Shown here: in pieces, positions 5,370 through 5,407 of the stretch
How positions within the stretch are numbered: the first letter of the stretch is position 1
How the letters are laid out: every line of letters starts with the position of its first letter
Assembly (NCBI GenBank): GCA_021159785.1
Contig: JAGHDU010000027.1
Coordinates: 1-5,407 of the forward strand
DNA from: Staphylothermus sp.
Lineage (GTDB): Archaea; Thermoproteota; Thermoprotei_A; Sulfolobales; Desulfurococcaceae
Direction of reading: 5' to 3'
Length of the DNA stretch: 5,407 bases
Notes under the pieces: generated by a model
What the model was told of the DNA's origin: nothing
The model's database searches: none
The model's input: the letters and a program-made list of their open reading frames with translations, nothing else
Made by a program: the position numbers and the translations under genes

Positions 5370-5407
5370 TAAATCTAATTAAAATATTTCATGGAGTATA
5401 TTTTAAA

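Noticed and set aside
5391..5407. ATG with five open codons running off the right edge (+ strand)
   Set aside because: Too short to judge, no ribosome binding site before it, and it lies in AT-rich DNA upstream of the ATPase promoter.

Overview
The window looks like archaeal DNA, most likely from a hyperthermophilic member of the Thermoproteota (Crenarchaeota), perhaps of the Desulfurococcales/Staphylothermus type. This is inferred from the AT-rich sequence, the dominance of AGA/AGG arginine and ATA isoleucine codons, TATA-box promoters about 25 bp from the predicted transcription starts, GGTGA-type ribosome binding sites, frequent GTG/TTG starts, oligo-T stretches in place of bacterial terminators, and a binding protein with a pilin-like signal. 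No single feature fixes the genus.

Layout. Bases 1-150 are a non-coding promoter region. Four genes follow on the + strand: a substrate-binding protein (151-1422), a 150-bp gap with oligo-T runs, candidate promoters and a strong inverted repeat, two inner-membrane permeases (1573-2409 and 2420-3226), and an unrecognised, probably exported and glycosylated protein (3249-4238). A PotA/MalK-type ATPase lies on the - strand (4228-5325), tail to tail with the last + strand gene and overlapping it by 11 bp. Its promoter lies in the non-coding bases at the right edge.

Together these genes make a complete ABC importer of the spermidine/putrescine-iron(III)-thiamine type (PotABCD/FbpABC-like): one binding protein, two different permeases each with an intact EAA loop, and one ATPase with all nucleotide-binding motifs plus a TOBE regulatory domain. 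The substrate cannot be read from the sequence. The ATPase has its own promoter on the other strand, so pairing it with these permeases is inference from proximity.

The transporter itself is a known type. Four points deserve a second look: the unknown sequon-rich exported protein in the operon; a 14-bp hairpin that covers the ribosome binding site of the first permease and ends exactly at its TTG start, with a competing second hairpin; the class III (pilin-like) signal of the binding protein; and the convergent overlapping ATPase. I found no RNA gene, mobile element, CRISPR array or clearly new defence or biosynthetic system.
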